DNA of 64,000 nucleotides from Clostridiales bacterium Firm_13 (GTDB lineage Bacteria; Bacillota; Clostridia; Saccharofermentanales; Saccharofermentanaceae): NCBI GenBank assembly GCA_001603035.1, contig LVAS01000059.1, positions 1 to 64,000 of the forward strand, read 5' to 3'. Shown piece by piece: positions 54,047 to 62,895 of this stretch (position 1 is its first letter; each line of letters starts with the position of its first letter). The notes under the pieces were generated by a model. It saw only the letters and a program-made list of their open reading frames with translations, ran no database searches and was not told where the DNA came from. The position numbers and the translations under genes were made by a program.

Positions 54047-54741
54047 GATTTACCACTCTTTCCGCACTCGTTTCCAATGTCGGGGCCGAGGGCCCGAAGA
54101 ATCGCGTCGAGCGTCTGTTCCGGTGTATTGTGTGTCGTATCAATCTCAACGGCGCCTTCGACTTTGCGAAGTGGCGCGAACGCGCGGGTTGAATCCTGGT
54201 GATCCCGGTACAGAATTCCGGCGAGGACTTCGTCATACGTCGTCGTCGTACCGGACGCCGAGAGTTCTTCAAGCCGTCTCTTGGCACGTTCCTTGGGATC
54301 TGCCGTAAGGAAGAACTTGTATTCGGCATCCGGCAAAACGTAGGATCCGATATCGCGTCCGTCCAGAACGACGCTCTGCGAAGAGGCGATCTCCCGTTGC
54401 ATCGCGACCATTTTCTGACGGACGGAAGGAAGACTCGAAATATCCGATGCCGCGACGGAGACGTCCGGTTTCCGGATGTCCGCCGTGACGTCAACGCCGT
54501 CAAGATAGATTCGTTGTGAACCGTTTTCGAATCGGATACGGATATCCGTCTGTTCGAGAAGCGGCTTGACAAGTGTCTCGTCTTTGGGGGAAACACCGGC
54601 AAGGAGCGCTTTCAATCCGCATGCGCGGTACATCGCACCCGTGTCGAGGTAGAGGATGCCGAGTAACTTGGAAAGGGATTTGGCGAGGGTACTTTTCCCG
54701 GAACCGGACGGCCCGTCGATTGCGATCTGAAACTTCTGCAT
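54037..54741 (-). CDS. cmk: Cytidylate kinase
   Basis: Phosphorylates CMP/dCMP. P-loop IDGPSGSGKSTLAKSL, LDTGAMYRACGLKAL, and VLDGRDIGSYVLP with the downstream LID residues. The frame extends to 54828, but the ATG at 54741 with AAAGGAA upstream gives the normal N-terminus and 234 aa. Operon with ispH-rpsA. Confidence 0.95.
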   Translation of the reverse strand: MQKFQIAIDGPSGSGKSTLAKSLSKLLGILYLDTGAMYRACGLKALLAGVSPKDETLVKPLLEQTDIRIRFENGSQRIYLDGVDVTADIRKPDVSVAASDISSLPSVRQKMVAMQREIASSQSVVLDGRDIGSYVLPDAEYKFFLTADPKERAKRRLEELSASGTTTTYDEVLAGILYRDHQDSTRAFAPLRKVEGAVEIDTTHNTPEQTLDAILRALGPDIGNECGKSGKSCV

Positions 54742-54755
54742 ACTCGATTCCTTTA

Positions 54756-55175
54756 CTATACGGCGCGATGACCGAGGCCGACGGCGATTTCGTTCAGGTG
54801 AAGAAGCCCGATTCCGAAGTAGCAGCATACGCTGACATGGTCCTCCAGACGGGCGATACCGATCTTGCCGCCGACGTTCAGTCCAATCGCCTTGGAAGTG
54901 ATCTGAGAAACGGCTTCTCTGGCGGCACCCGCAAGGGCGCCCTCTTCATTGTGAGAATCGCCGATAATTCCTTCTCTCTTCGCCGCAATGATAGCGCGTT
55001 CGATTATCTTGGAGACGGACGTAATAAACTCCCCGCCAAAGTCTGCCGCCGTGACGAGAATATTCTCTTCGAGGAATTGCGCCTTCAGCGCGCGCTCCTC
55101 TTCCCGATTCGTCGTCAGCGCCATTCGGATCGCCGCGGAGGCCGCCATCTTACTGTGGGCAATTACTTCTTTCAT
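54756..55175 (-). CDS. HutP-family protein
   Basis: 139 aa resembling HutP, the histidine- and Mg-dependent RNA-binding antiterminator of Bacillus hut operons. The C-terminal HVSVCCYFGIGLLHLNEIAV corresponds to HutP's conserved ligand-binding His region, and KSGV-like (KREGIIGDSHNEEG) precedes it. No hut gene is present. It stands 14 nt before cmk, so it may control this operon or simply ride with it. RNA target unknown. Confidence 0.75.
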   Translation of the reverse strand: MKEVIAHSKMAASAAIRMALTTNREEERALKAQFLEENILVTAADFGGEFITSVSKIIERAIIAAKREGIIGDSHNEEGALAGAAREAVSQITSKAIGLNVGGKIGIARLEDHVSVCCYFGIGLLHLNEIAVGLGHRAV

Positions 55176-55194
55176 ACTTCACTTTCCTGCGATC

Positions 55195-56112
55195 TCAAAC
55201 CGGAAGATCTGTCTTTCTGTCTTTACTCTTATCATAGACCTTATACTCGTCCCAGAGGTGTTCCAGCGCTTCAAACGTCTGTTCAATGTGGTCGCGCTTG
55301 CGAATGCCGAGAGCGACGATCAAAGCGTTGATCACCGATAACGGAGCGACGAGCGAATCGACAAAGGAGGCCATATCCGATGTCGCGAAAAGAGCCACAT
55401 CGGACTTCTGCGCGAGCGGCGTATCCGCCTTATCCGTAATCGCGACGACCGCCGCGCCCCTCTGTCGAGCATACTGCATCGACTGTATCGTTCTCGCCGA
55501 GTAACGGGGAAAGCTGATCCCGATCAGTACGTCTCCGGGGCCGATCGGAAGAATTTGCTCAAAGACCTCGTTGGCGCTGTTACTGTGGATATGTCGCACG
55601 TCATCGAAAAGAAGCGTGAAGTAGAAATGCATAAAAGAGGATAACGGCGAAGAACTGCGAAGCCCCATAAGAAAAATCCGTTTTGCGCCGAGAATCGTCT
55701 CCACCGCTTGGCTGAATGCGACGGGATCGACATTCTCGAGCGTGCTCTTCAGATGCTCGATGTCTGACTGAAGGATGGAATGAAGTACCTGCGAGTCGCT
55801 CGAATATCTCTTGGAAGCGTTTAATCTCTGCACGGAGGTAAGCTTCACTTTCAACTCTTCTTGCAAAAGGTGTTGAAAATGCGGATACCCTTCATACCCG
55901 AGTTCCATCGTAAAGCGAACGACCGTCGATTCACTTACGCCCGCCTCTTCTCCGATCTTCGCGGCGGTCATATAGGCCGCTCTCTCGTAATCTGACAAAA
56001 TAAAGCGAGCGATCGCCTTCTGTCCCTTACTCATCTTGGGCATTTCGGCCTCAATGTGCTCGACCAAGCTGGAATATTTGTTCTCAGATGAGCCGTAATC
56101 ACGATCCGCCAT
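55195..56112 (-). CDS. RpiR/MurR-family transcriptional regulator with SIS domain
   Basis: 305 aa. N-terminal helix-turn-helix of the RpiR type (MSKGQKAIARFILSDYERA, TAAKIGEEAGVSESTVVRF) and a C-terminal SIS sugar-phosphate-binding domain (RIFLMGLRSSSPLSSFMHFY, GDVLIGISFPRYSARTIQS). Start at ATG 56112 has CGGAGG; the frame goes on to 56154. Likely a sensor of a phosphosugar, perhaps a wall-sugar intermediate; no obvious sugar operon is adjacent. Confidence 0.9.
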   Translation of the reverse strand: MADRDYGSSENKYSSLVEHIEAEMPKMSKGQKAIARFILSDYERAAYMTAAKIGEEAGVSESTVVRFTMELGYEGYPHFQHLLQEELKVKLTSVQRLNASKRYSSDSQVLHSILQSDIEHLKSTLENVDPVAFSQAVETILGAKRIFLMGLRSSSPLSSFMHFYFTLLFDDVRHIHSNSANEVFEQILPIGPGDVLIGISFPRYSARTIQSMQYARQRGAAVVAITDKADTPLAQKSDVALFATSDMASFVDSLVAPLSVINALIVALGIRKRDHIEQTFEALEHLWDEYKVYDKSKDRKTDLPV

Positions 56113-56170
56113 TTCTTTGTCCTCCGAGGAATCTATATTGCAATCATTATACATGAAAACGGCAAAAATG

Positions 56171-56212
56171 AGAAAAAAATGAAAGCCCTCTGTCGAGGAC
56201 TTTCATTTTTGT
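56171..56212. terminator. Terminator after the OadA-like gene
   Basis: AAAATGAAAGtCCTC and GAGGgCTTTCATTTT form a long stem with a 4-nt loop followed by T-rich sequence on the minus strand; the mirror image also works on the plus strand. Confidence 0.85.
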
Positions 56213-56228
56213 TAACGATAAGCATTCG

Positions 56229-57620
56229 TTATACGGGTTGATAGGCTTGATCGATACTGCCGATAACCGTGTCGATCTTGTGGTGCTCGGCAAATCGCTT
56301 TTCGAAGAACTTCTCTGCGACCTGCGGAAACATCGCCCATGTTAGTACATCTTCAGGTTGCTCGTAATACTTCGCCATCTGCGATCTGACCTTTTCGAGT
56401 TCCGGTTCAAGCGCATCCGCCGGACGGCCTGTGATCTGGGTATCCTCGCCGAGAATCTTCTTGATGATTGATTCGTCGATTGGCGCGGGAGTCGCCCCAT
56501 ACTCGCCCTTCACCACCGCGCGAGATTCCTTGGGAACCATCTTGTACCGCTCGCCGGTGACAACGTTCATTACAGCCTGCGTACCGACGATCTGTGATGA
56601 CGGTGTAACGAGCGGAGGGAATCCGAAGTCTTCCCGAACCCTCGGCACTTCCTGCAAAACCGCAAGGAGCTGGTCTTCTTTCCCGGCTTGTTTTAATTGA
56701 GAAACAAGGTTGCTGAGCATTCCGCCCGGTACCTGATACTTAAGCGCATTTACATCGACGCCGAGCACCTTCGTGTTGATCAGGCCGGAAGCGATCCACT
56801 TCTCGCGAATCGTCGTCGCGTATGCCGAGATCTCGGATAAGAGCTCAAGATCAAGCCCCGTATCATACTGCGTTCCTCTCAGTGTCGCGACGAGAGGTTC
56901 CGTCGGCGGTTGTGAGGTGCCCATCGCAAGAGGAGAGAGCGCACAGTCGATAATGTCCGCGCCGGCTTCAATTGATTTGAGATAGGTCATCGACGCGACA
57001 CCGGACGTGTAGTGCGAGTGAATCTCAATCGGAAGCTTTGTCGCTTTCTTGATCGTAGTAACCAAGTCGAACGCCTCATAAGGCAGAAGGAGTCCGGACA
57101 TATCCTTAATGCAGATCGAGTCCGCGCCCATCGACTCGAGGCGGCGGGCATCCTCCGCAAACTTCTCGTTTGAATGGTAGGGACTTGTCGTATAGGCAAT
57201 CGCTACCTGAGCATGTCCGCCTTCTTTTTTGCAAGCGAGTAAAGCCCTCTCGATATTGCGATAATCGTTCAGCGCGTCAAAAATTCGAATAATATCAATA
57301 CCGTTCGCAATCGATCGTTCGACAAAAGAATCGACGACATCATCGGCATAGTGACGATATCCGAGAAGGTTCTGTCCGCGAAGAAGCATTTGGAGCTTTG
57401 TATTGGGGCACGCCTTGCGAATCTTCCGAAGCCGATCCCAAGGATCTTCGTTCAAGAAGCGGACGCAAGAGTCAAATGTCGCTCCGCCCCAGCACTCCAA
57501 CGCGTTGTATCCGACCTTATCGAGATCGGCGAGCATCGGTTCCATCTCTTCAAATTTCATTCGCGTCGCGGCGAGAGACTGATGCGCGTCGCGAAGGATT
57601 GTTTCGGTTATTTTGACCAT
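56229..57620 (-). CDS. OadA/transcarboxylase 5S-type carboxyltransferase subunit
   Basis: 463-aa TIM-barrel carboxyltransferase acting on pyruvate/oxaloacetate with carboxybiotin. TILRDAHQSLAATRM (metal site), LRGQNLLGYRHY, SICIKDMSGLLLPYEA with the carbamylated Lys, and IEIHSHYTSGVA with metal His residues. No biotinyl domain is attached; that domain is the next gene upstream. Together with the neighbouring 12S-like and 1.3S-like genes it matches methylmalonyl-CoA:pyruvate transcarboxylase; a sodium-pump decarboxylase would also need a membrane beta subunit, which is absent here. Confidence 0.9.
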   Translation of the reverse strand: MVKITETILRDAHQSLAATRMKFEEMEPMLADLDKVGYNALECWGGATFDSCVRFLNEDPWDRLRKIRKACPNTKLQMLLRGQNLLGYRHYADDVVDSFVERSIANGIDIIRIFDALNDYRNIERALLACKKEGGHAQVAIAYTTSPYHSNEKFAEDARRLESMGADSICIKDMSGLLLPYEAFDLVTTIKKATKLPIEIHSHYTSGVASMTYLKSIEAGADIIDCALSPLAMGTSQPPTEPLVATLRGTQYDTGLDLELLSEISAYATTIREKWIASGLINTKVLGVDVNALKYQVPGGMLSNLVSQLKQAGKEDQLLAVLQEVPRVREDFGFPPLVTPSSQIVGTQAVMNVVTGERYKMVPKESRAVVKGEYGATPAPIDESIIKKILGEDTQITGRPADALEPELEKVRSQMAKYYEQPEDVLTWAMFPQVAEKFFEKRFAEHHKIDTVIGSIDQAYQPV

Positions 57621-57644
57621 TGCTATACCCTCCTTTCGACCCGA

Positions 57645-58061
57645 TCAGGAAAACGAGACAAGAATATCTCCGGCGTTGACGGAAGCGCCCTTCTGAACAT
57701 AAATTCCTTCGATCGTAGCGTCTGACGGTGCGACGATCTCATTTTCCATCTTCATCGCTTCCAAAATCAAAAGGACATCGCCTCTCTTAACGGCTTGCCC
57801 GACCGATGCGCTGACGTTAAGGATCGTTCCCGGCATCGGCGCGCGAAGCGCCTCGCCGCTGACAGCGGAGGGAGCCGCGGCAACGACTGCTTTCGGAGCT
57901 TCCGGCGCGGGGGCAGCTTTCGCGGGAGCGGCAACGGATTCGACTGCCGGGGCGGGGGCGGCAACCTGTGTCGCCGTACGGGCAGCGGAACTTCCGGACA
58001 CATCTTCGACTTCGACCTCATAGGTCTTTCCTTCGACGGTAATCATATATTTCTTAAGCAT
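57645..58061 (-). CDS. Biotin carboxyl carrier protein
   Basis: 138 aa: short N-terminal strand region, an Ala/Pro-rich flexible hinge (about 30-75) and a biotinyl domain with the attachment Lys in LEAMKMENEI. It carries CO2 between the two carboxyltransferase subunits encoded on either side, equivalent to the 1.3S subunit of transcarboxylase or to gamma/GcdC subunits of decarboxylases. Confidence 0.92.
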   Translation of the reverse strand: MLKKYMITVEGKTYEVEVEDVSGSSAARTATQVAAPAPAVESVAAPAKAAPAPEAPKAVVAAAPSAVSGEALRAPMPGTILNVSASVGQAVKRGDVLLILEAMKMENEIVAPSDATIEGIYVQKGASVNAGDILVSFS

Positions 58062-58088
58062 AGGATTCTCCTTTCGTTGCTTTACGAA

Positions 58089-59579
58089 TCATGACCGATC
58101 AATCAGGGGGTAGGAACAAAGAAGCATATCCAGAGCACTGATGAGACGAGCACGGGTCGCGGAAGGCAGAATAATCTCGTCGATCTGTCCCAAACCGGCC
58201 GCAACCGACGGATCGGATATTTGGTCGCGGTATGCGCGTACCTTCTCTTCCCGAGCCGCCTGCGGATCGGATGCGGAAGCAATGTCCTTTGCAAAAAGTA
58301 CGTTGGCGGCGGTATCGGCTTCCATAACGGCGATTTCGGCAGTCGGCCAGGCATAAACAATATCCGCGCCGAGAATCTTGCTGTTCAGCGCCAGATAGGC
58401 GGTACCGATCGCCTTCCCGGCGATCAATCCGATTCTGGGAACATCAGAACCGGCAAAAGCGGTGACAAGATCCGAAGCCGCGGAAAGAATTCCGGACTTC
58501 TCGGACGCAGCGCCGATCGCGAATCCGGAAGCATTTGTTATCGTGACAATCGGAATCATAAACGAAGTGCAGAATCGGACAAAGGAGGCGGCTTTCTTCG
58601 CCCCTGCCTCCGTGATTTTAACTTCGCGGGATGCAACGACACCGACCGCTAGTCCGTCCAAACGGATAAATGCGGTAAGAATATCCGATCCGTATTCGGC
58701 GGAAAGCTCGAGCGATTCGCCGAAATCGGCGATCGAAGCGAGTATTGTCCCGACCGGCACTCCGTCTGAATCGACGTTTTCCGCAATCGCATTGAGCTTC
58801 TCGTCGACGCGATTCGGATCATCCGAAGAAAGCTCGCGAGTAAAAGAATAGTCCGTCCCGGTCTGAACCGGAATGTAGGCGAGGATTTCACGAAAACGTG
58901 TAGCGGCTTCTTCTTCGTCAGCCGCCACAACGGATGCGAGTCCGGTAAACCGTTCATGATCCTGAGCGGATCCGATCAAGGCGGGATCGGCACCATTTCC
59001 TTCGGCAAATGCGGTGACCGCCGGACTGTTCATATAAAGTCCGCCTTTGCTACTAAGGAAGACAAGGAAGTCAAATTGCGCGGCCGCAAGCGCCAAGCCT
59101 CCCGGGCAGGCGCCGTAAATACCGCCAATAAGCGGAATGATTCCCTTCGCCTCCGAAAGAGACGAAAGAAGTGCGCCCATACCTTCCAAGGATAGAATGC
59201 CTTCTTCGATACGCGCACCGCCGGAGGAAAACAAGAGGAGGAACGGCGCACCGGAACGGATCGCCAATTCGAGACTCTTTACGATCTTCATCGCATGCGC
59301 TCTGCCGACGGAACCGCCGTATACGGACGGGTCCTGTGCGGCGGCATAGACCAGACGTCCATCGACCGTACCATACCCTGTAACGACGCCGTCGCCGTCA
59401 ACCGGAGGTCTGTCAAACGCGTCCGAAAACGGTCTTGAAACGACCTGACTGTCGATCGAAACGAAACTTCCGGGATCGAATATCGCCGTCAAACGTGTCA
59501 CACTCGGCGTATTCTTCGCCGAGCTGCTTTGCTCTTCCGCCTTCTTTATGAACGCGGACATCTTTTCCGAAGAACTCAA
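58089..59579 (-). CDS. Acyl-CoA carboxyltransferase subunit (MmdA/transcarboxylase 12S-like)
   Basis: About 496 aa with two crotonase-like halves. FSSGGARIEEGILSLEGMG and GGIYGACPGGLALAAAQ form the N-terminal oxyanion region, and ITNASGFAIGAASEKSG plus GKAIGTAYLALNSK the C-terminal one. Acts on methylmalonyl-CoA or a related acyl-CoA. The TTG at 59579 has GAGGTG 6 nt upstream; GTG 59588 and ATG 59561 are alternatives. The N-terminus is somewhat short and divergent compared with typical MmdA. Confidence 0.85.
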   Translation of the reverse strand: MSSSEKMSAFIKKAEEQSSSAKNTPSVTRLTAIFDPGSFVSIDSQVVSRPFSDAFDRPPVDGDGVVTGYGTVDGRLVYAAAQDPSVYGGSVGRAHAMKIVKSLELAIRSGAPFLLLFSSGGARIEEGILSLEGMGALLSSLSEAKGIIPLIGGIYGACPGGLALAAAQFDFLVFLSSKGGLYMNSPAVTAFAEGNGADPALIGSAQDHERFTGLASVVAADEEEAATRFREILAYIPVQTGTDYSFTRELSSDDPNRVDEKLNAIAENVDSDGVPVGTILASIADFGESLELSAEYGSDILTAFIRLDGLAVGVVASREVKITEAGAKKAASFVRFCTSFMIPIVTITNASGFAIGAASEKSGILSAASDLVTAFAGSDVPRIGLIAGKAIGTAYLALNSKILGADIVYAWPTAEIAVMEADTAANVLFAKDIASASDPQAAREEKVRAYRDQISDPSVAAGLGQIDEIILPSATRARLISALDMLLCSYPLIDRS

Positions 59580-59602
59580 ACCAATCACCTCTTCTTTCTT
59601 GT

Positions 59603-60283
59603 TTATGTCGGCAGATGCTCATCGGCATCTGAAATTCCGCTTGCAAACAATCCCCCCGCAATTTGCTCCATCGACAATTGCCGGGTATCCTTTGACCCTG
59701 CCGCGGTCTCAAGCGAGTCCTCAAGATCGCGAATCGTTCCATACATCATCAACTCGAGCGCGGGCAATTCGGACACCGAGTCAATTCCGAATTCGAGAAG
59801 GAACTGCTTGGTCGTGGTAAAGAGCGTCGGTCTTCCCGGCGCGTCGAGCGTCCCGCACTCCTCGACCCATCCCCTGTCCAAAAGTCGGGCGATAATACTG
59901 TCGCTACTCACGCCTCGAACGGATTCGACCTGCGCTCGCGTGACGGGCTGGTTATACGCGATTACCGCGAGCGTTTCATAGGACGCCTGCGACATCGGCG
60001 GTCGGGATTTGGGTTGGAACATACGCTCGAGGACTTTCTTGATCTGCGGCTTGGGACACATAACGTATTCGTCGTCCAGACGCCGAATGCGAAGGCCTCC
60101 CCAAGGGTTATTCTCATAATCGGCGGACATCTTCGTAAGCGTCTGCCGAAGGACACTTCTTTCGACGCCCGTGATATCGGACAGGCGCTGAAGACTCACC
60201 GGGTCGCCGGCGGCAAAAAGAATGCCTTCCAACGCGGCAGGGAGCTCCTGAACCGTGAGAGAGTCATTCTCAAATTCCGTCAT
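59603..60283 (-). CDS. scpB: Segregation and condensation protein B
   Basis: 226-aa winged-helix kleisin partner of the SMC complex. MTEFENDSLTVQELPAALEG start, LFAAGDPVSLQRLSDITG, SYETLAVIAYNQPVTRAQVE and IRGVSS-type block (VRGVSSDSI). It overlaps scpA by 14 nt. Confidence 0.95.
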   Translation of the reverse strand: MTEFENDSLTVQELPAALEGILFAAGDPVSLQRLSDITGVERSVLRQTLTKMSADYENNPWGGLRIRRLDDEYVMCPKPQIKKVLERMFQPKSRPPMSQASYETLAVIAYNQPVTRAQVESVRGVSSDSIIARLLDRGWVEECGTLDAPGRPTLFTTTKQFLLEFGIDSVSELPALELMMYGTIRDLEDSLETAAGSKDTRQLSMEQIAGGLFASGISDADEHLPT

Positions 60284-61088
60284 AATTTACCTCTCCGTAT
60301 GCTTGATCGGTCTTATCGGATGGGGATTCGGGCGGGATATCGGATAAGCGGTGAAGCAGAATCACATCGAACGGTTTCTCTTGCTCGGCCGAGATACGAT
60401 TGCCCCGCAACAGCTCAAGTATCGCCAGAAAGCCGACGACTCGATCGATTTTGGTCGTTCCTCTGGAGGGAAATATTTCATGGAAAAATATCTTTCCGCC
60501 GCCGAAGAGCTTCTGCCATACAAATCTCATTTTATCACGAACAGAGACTTTGTCGCGCTTCAATATGTGCGTAATTTTGGCGGAAAGATCCGCAAATCGA
60601 ACTTCGTTGCGAGAACTCACCGTCTGGATGGCGGCGCGAAACTGTTCCGGATCAAACTCTTGGGGAACCGCATCAATTCTGACACCTAATGTGTCCGCAG
60701 AGGAAGGTAGCCGAAGGATAGGATCCGCAAATTGGGTGTGTCGTTCTTTCAGTTCTCGCGCCAGAAGTTTGCATCGGCGATACTGCAACAAACGAATGAC
60801 CAGCTCCTCACGGGGGTCTTCCTCTTCTCCGTCCGTCGGGAGCTTCTTGTCGGGCAGCAAAAGGCGGGATTTGATATGGATCAGCGTCGCCGCCATAACA
60901 AGAAACTCGGATGCGACTTCCATGTCAAGCGTATCCATATCCTGCAAGAAAACCATATATTGATCTGTGATTTCGGCGATAGGAATATCGTATATGTCGA
61001 TATCGTTCTTTTCGATCAGGTGGAAAAGGAGGTCGAGCGGCCCTTCGAATTGCCGAATCTTGAGTTCTGGCACCTGGCGTATCGGCAT
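60270..61088 (-). CDS. scpA: Segregation and condensation protein A
   Basis: Kleisin subunit linking SMC heads for chromosome organisation. FEGPLDLLFHLIEKNDIDIY, IAEITDQYMVFLQ and LVMAATLIHIKSRLLLP are conserved N-terminal blocks; the C-terminal winged helix ends about residue 250. 272 aa. Follows trpS by 27 nt. Confidence 0.95.
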   Translation of the reverse strand: MPIRQVPELKIRQFEGPLDLLFHLIEKNDIDIYDIPIAEITDQYMVFLQDMDTLDMEVASEFLVMAATLIHIKSRLLLPDKKLPTDGEEEDPREELVIRLLQYRRCKLLARELKERHTQFADPILRLPSSADTLGVRIDAVPQEFDPEQFRAAIQTVSSRNEVRFADLSAKITHILKRDKVSVRDKMRFVWQKLFGGGKIFFHEIFPSRGTTKIDRVVGFLAILELLRGNRISAEQEKPFDVILLHRLSDIPPESPSDKTDQAYGEVNYDGI

Positions 61089-61115
61089 ACGTATCCTCCC
61101 CCCTACCCGTTATGA

Positions 61116-62105
61116 TTAGAAATCGATTTGCATCGCTTGTCGGACCTTTTTCATCATGATCTCCGCCTTTGTCATCGCCTTGTCCGAACCTTCATGAATC
61201 AAGCGGACAAGATAGTCGGGATCGGAAAGCAGTTCGGTTCGCTTCTCGTAGATCGGCGTGTGAAAAGCGGCGATTTTCTCTTGAAGGTTCTTCTTACAGG
61301 AGACGCAACCGATACAGCCGCCCTTGCATTTCTCTTCAATCTCGGGAACTTCCGATTCATTGAAGACCTTATGAAAAGCAAACACGGTGCATACATCCGG
61401 ATGACCGGGATCATCCTTGCGAATTCGTGCCGGATCGGTGATCATGCCCATGACTTTCTTGCGAACTTCTTCCGGCGTATCCGCCAAAGCGATCGTATTG
61501 CCGTAACTCTTACTCATCTTGCGGCCGTCTGTTCCGGGGAGCACCTTGGATTTGGTAAGAAGAGGCAACGGCTCCTTAAAAATCTCGGTCGAATACAGAT
61601 GGTTGAAGCGGCGAGCCATTTCGCGGCTGATCTCAAGATGGGGAATCTGGTCTTCACCGACAGGTACATAGTCCGCTCCGTATATTAATATGTCGGAGGC
61701 CATCAAAGCGGGATACCCGAGAAAACCATACGTGGTTATATCCCGATCCTTGATGTTGGCAAGTTGGTCCTTGTAAGTCGGGCAACGCTCCAACCAAGAA
61801 AGCGGCGTATTCATCGAAAGTAGCAGAAAGAGTTCCGCGTGCTGGCGCACAAGAGATTGAAGGAAGATGGTGCAGCGGGAAGGATCCAGTCCGCTTGCAA
61901 GAAAATCCGCCATCAGACTGATCGAATTCTGTCGAAGATCCTTCGTCTCGGCATACCCGGTCGTCAATGCGTGCCAGTCCGCAATGAAATAATTGCACTC
62001 ATATTCGTCTTGGAGCGCAACCCAATTCGCGATCGCGCCAAAGTAGTTTCCGAGGTGAATATTCCCCGTCGGGCGCGAACCGGAGACAATGATTTTCTTC
62101 TGCAT
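61116..62105 (-). CDS. trpS: Tryptophanyl-tRNA synthetase
   Basis: Class I synthetase charging tRNA-Trp. HIGH-like GNIHLGNYFGA, KMSKSYGN for KMSKS, and the substrate helix VGEDQIPHLEISREMA. An insertion with CKGGCIGCVSCKKNL (four Cys) is of the kind seen in TrpRS that bind metal or iron-sulfur. 329 aa. No T-box leader lies upstream; it follows the M50 gene by 21 nt. Confidence 0.95.
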   Translation of the reverse strand: MQKKIIVSGSRPTGNIHLGNYFGAIANWVALQDEYECNYFIADWHALTTGYAETKDLRQNSISLMADFLASGLDPSRCTIFLQSLVRQHAELFLLLSMNTPLSWLERCPTYKDQLANIKDRDITTYGFLGYPALMASDILIYGADYVPVGEDQIPHLEISREMARRFNHLYSTEIFKEPLPLLTKSKVLPGTDGRKMSKSYGNTIALADTPEEVRKKVMGMITDPARIRKDDPGHPDVCTVFAFHKVFNESEVPEIEEKCKGGCIGCVSCKKNLQEKIAAFHTPIYEKRTELLSDPDYLVRLIHEGSDKAMTKAEIMMKKVRQAMQIDF

Positions 62106-62126
62106 AGATGCTCCTCCAAGCTGTGA

Positions 62127-62891
62127 TTATAGAAATGAAACGACAAAACTCGCGAGAGCCTCGATCGGTTTCTGGATAATATACGAAAAAGGATACTCAA
62201 TCCAAGAAATGAGTTGACTGAGAGGGCTGAAAGACAGGAAATTGCCCATCAGAATCAGCGCGAGAAAAATATACACGAAATATCGCTCGAACCCCGCGAT
62301 CTTCTGTTTCCACTTGTACGGCAGGAAGGTCTCGATAAAGTGATAACCGTCAAGGGGCGGGATCGGCAGCAGGTTAAACGCCATCAACATCAGGTTGAAA
62401 AAATACATCCAATACATCAGCATCTGAAGTGCGACGATCAGGTTCCCGCCAAACGAAAGGCCCGCGGATCCGATGTCGGAAGTCGGTCCGATCAATCCGG
62501 AATAAATGCCGATGATCCTCACGGTCAGAAACAAGAAATACGCGATGAAAGCCGTAAGAAAATTCGCCGTCACTCCGGCAAGACTGACGATCCGGACCGA
62601 TGTGTCTCTTCTCTTAAAACGCGTCAAGCGATTGTAATTGACCGGTACAGGCTTTGCCCAGCCGAATCCGGCTAACAACATCATCAAGGCGCCGATCGGA
62701 TCGAGGTGGGCGAGCGGATTGAGCGTCAGGCGTCCCTGCAAGCGGGCGGTATCGTCCCCGAGCCGGTAAGCGGCATAACCGTGCATAAACTCATGTATCG
62801 AAAGGGAAAAGACAAGCACGATGATCATGATCGCGCCGTAGATAATCATCTCCGGCACGGTATATCCTGACGTAAAAAGAAGTCTTAACAT
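62127..62891 (-). CDS. M50-family site-2 protease
   Basis: 254-aa membrane metalloprotease with about six helices. [14 protein letters not shown] carries the zinc HExx[16 protein letters not shown] and [14 protein letters not shown] supply the remaining ligand. It has no PDZ domain, unlike rseP at 22.5 kb. Target unknown. Lies between ileS and trpS. Confidence 0.9.
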   Translation of the reverse strand: MLRLLFTSGYTVPEMIIYGAIMIIVLVFSLSIHEFMHGYAAYRLGDDTARLQGRLTLNPLAHLDPIGALMMLLAGFGWAKPVPVNYNRLTRFKRRDTSVRIVSLAGVTANFLTAFIAYFLFLTVRIIGIYSGLIGPTSDIGSAGLSFGGNLIVALQMLMYWMYFFNLMLMAFNLLPIPPLDGYHFIETFLPYKWKQKIAGFERYFVYIFLALILMGNFLSFSPLSQLISWIEYPFSYIIQKPIEALASFVVSFL

Positions 62892-62895
62892 GGTA

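Noticed and set aside
61080-62130. T-box leader for trpS
   Set aside because: Only 21 nt separate trpS from the M50 gene, leaving no room for a leader.
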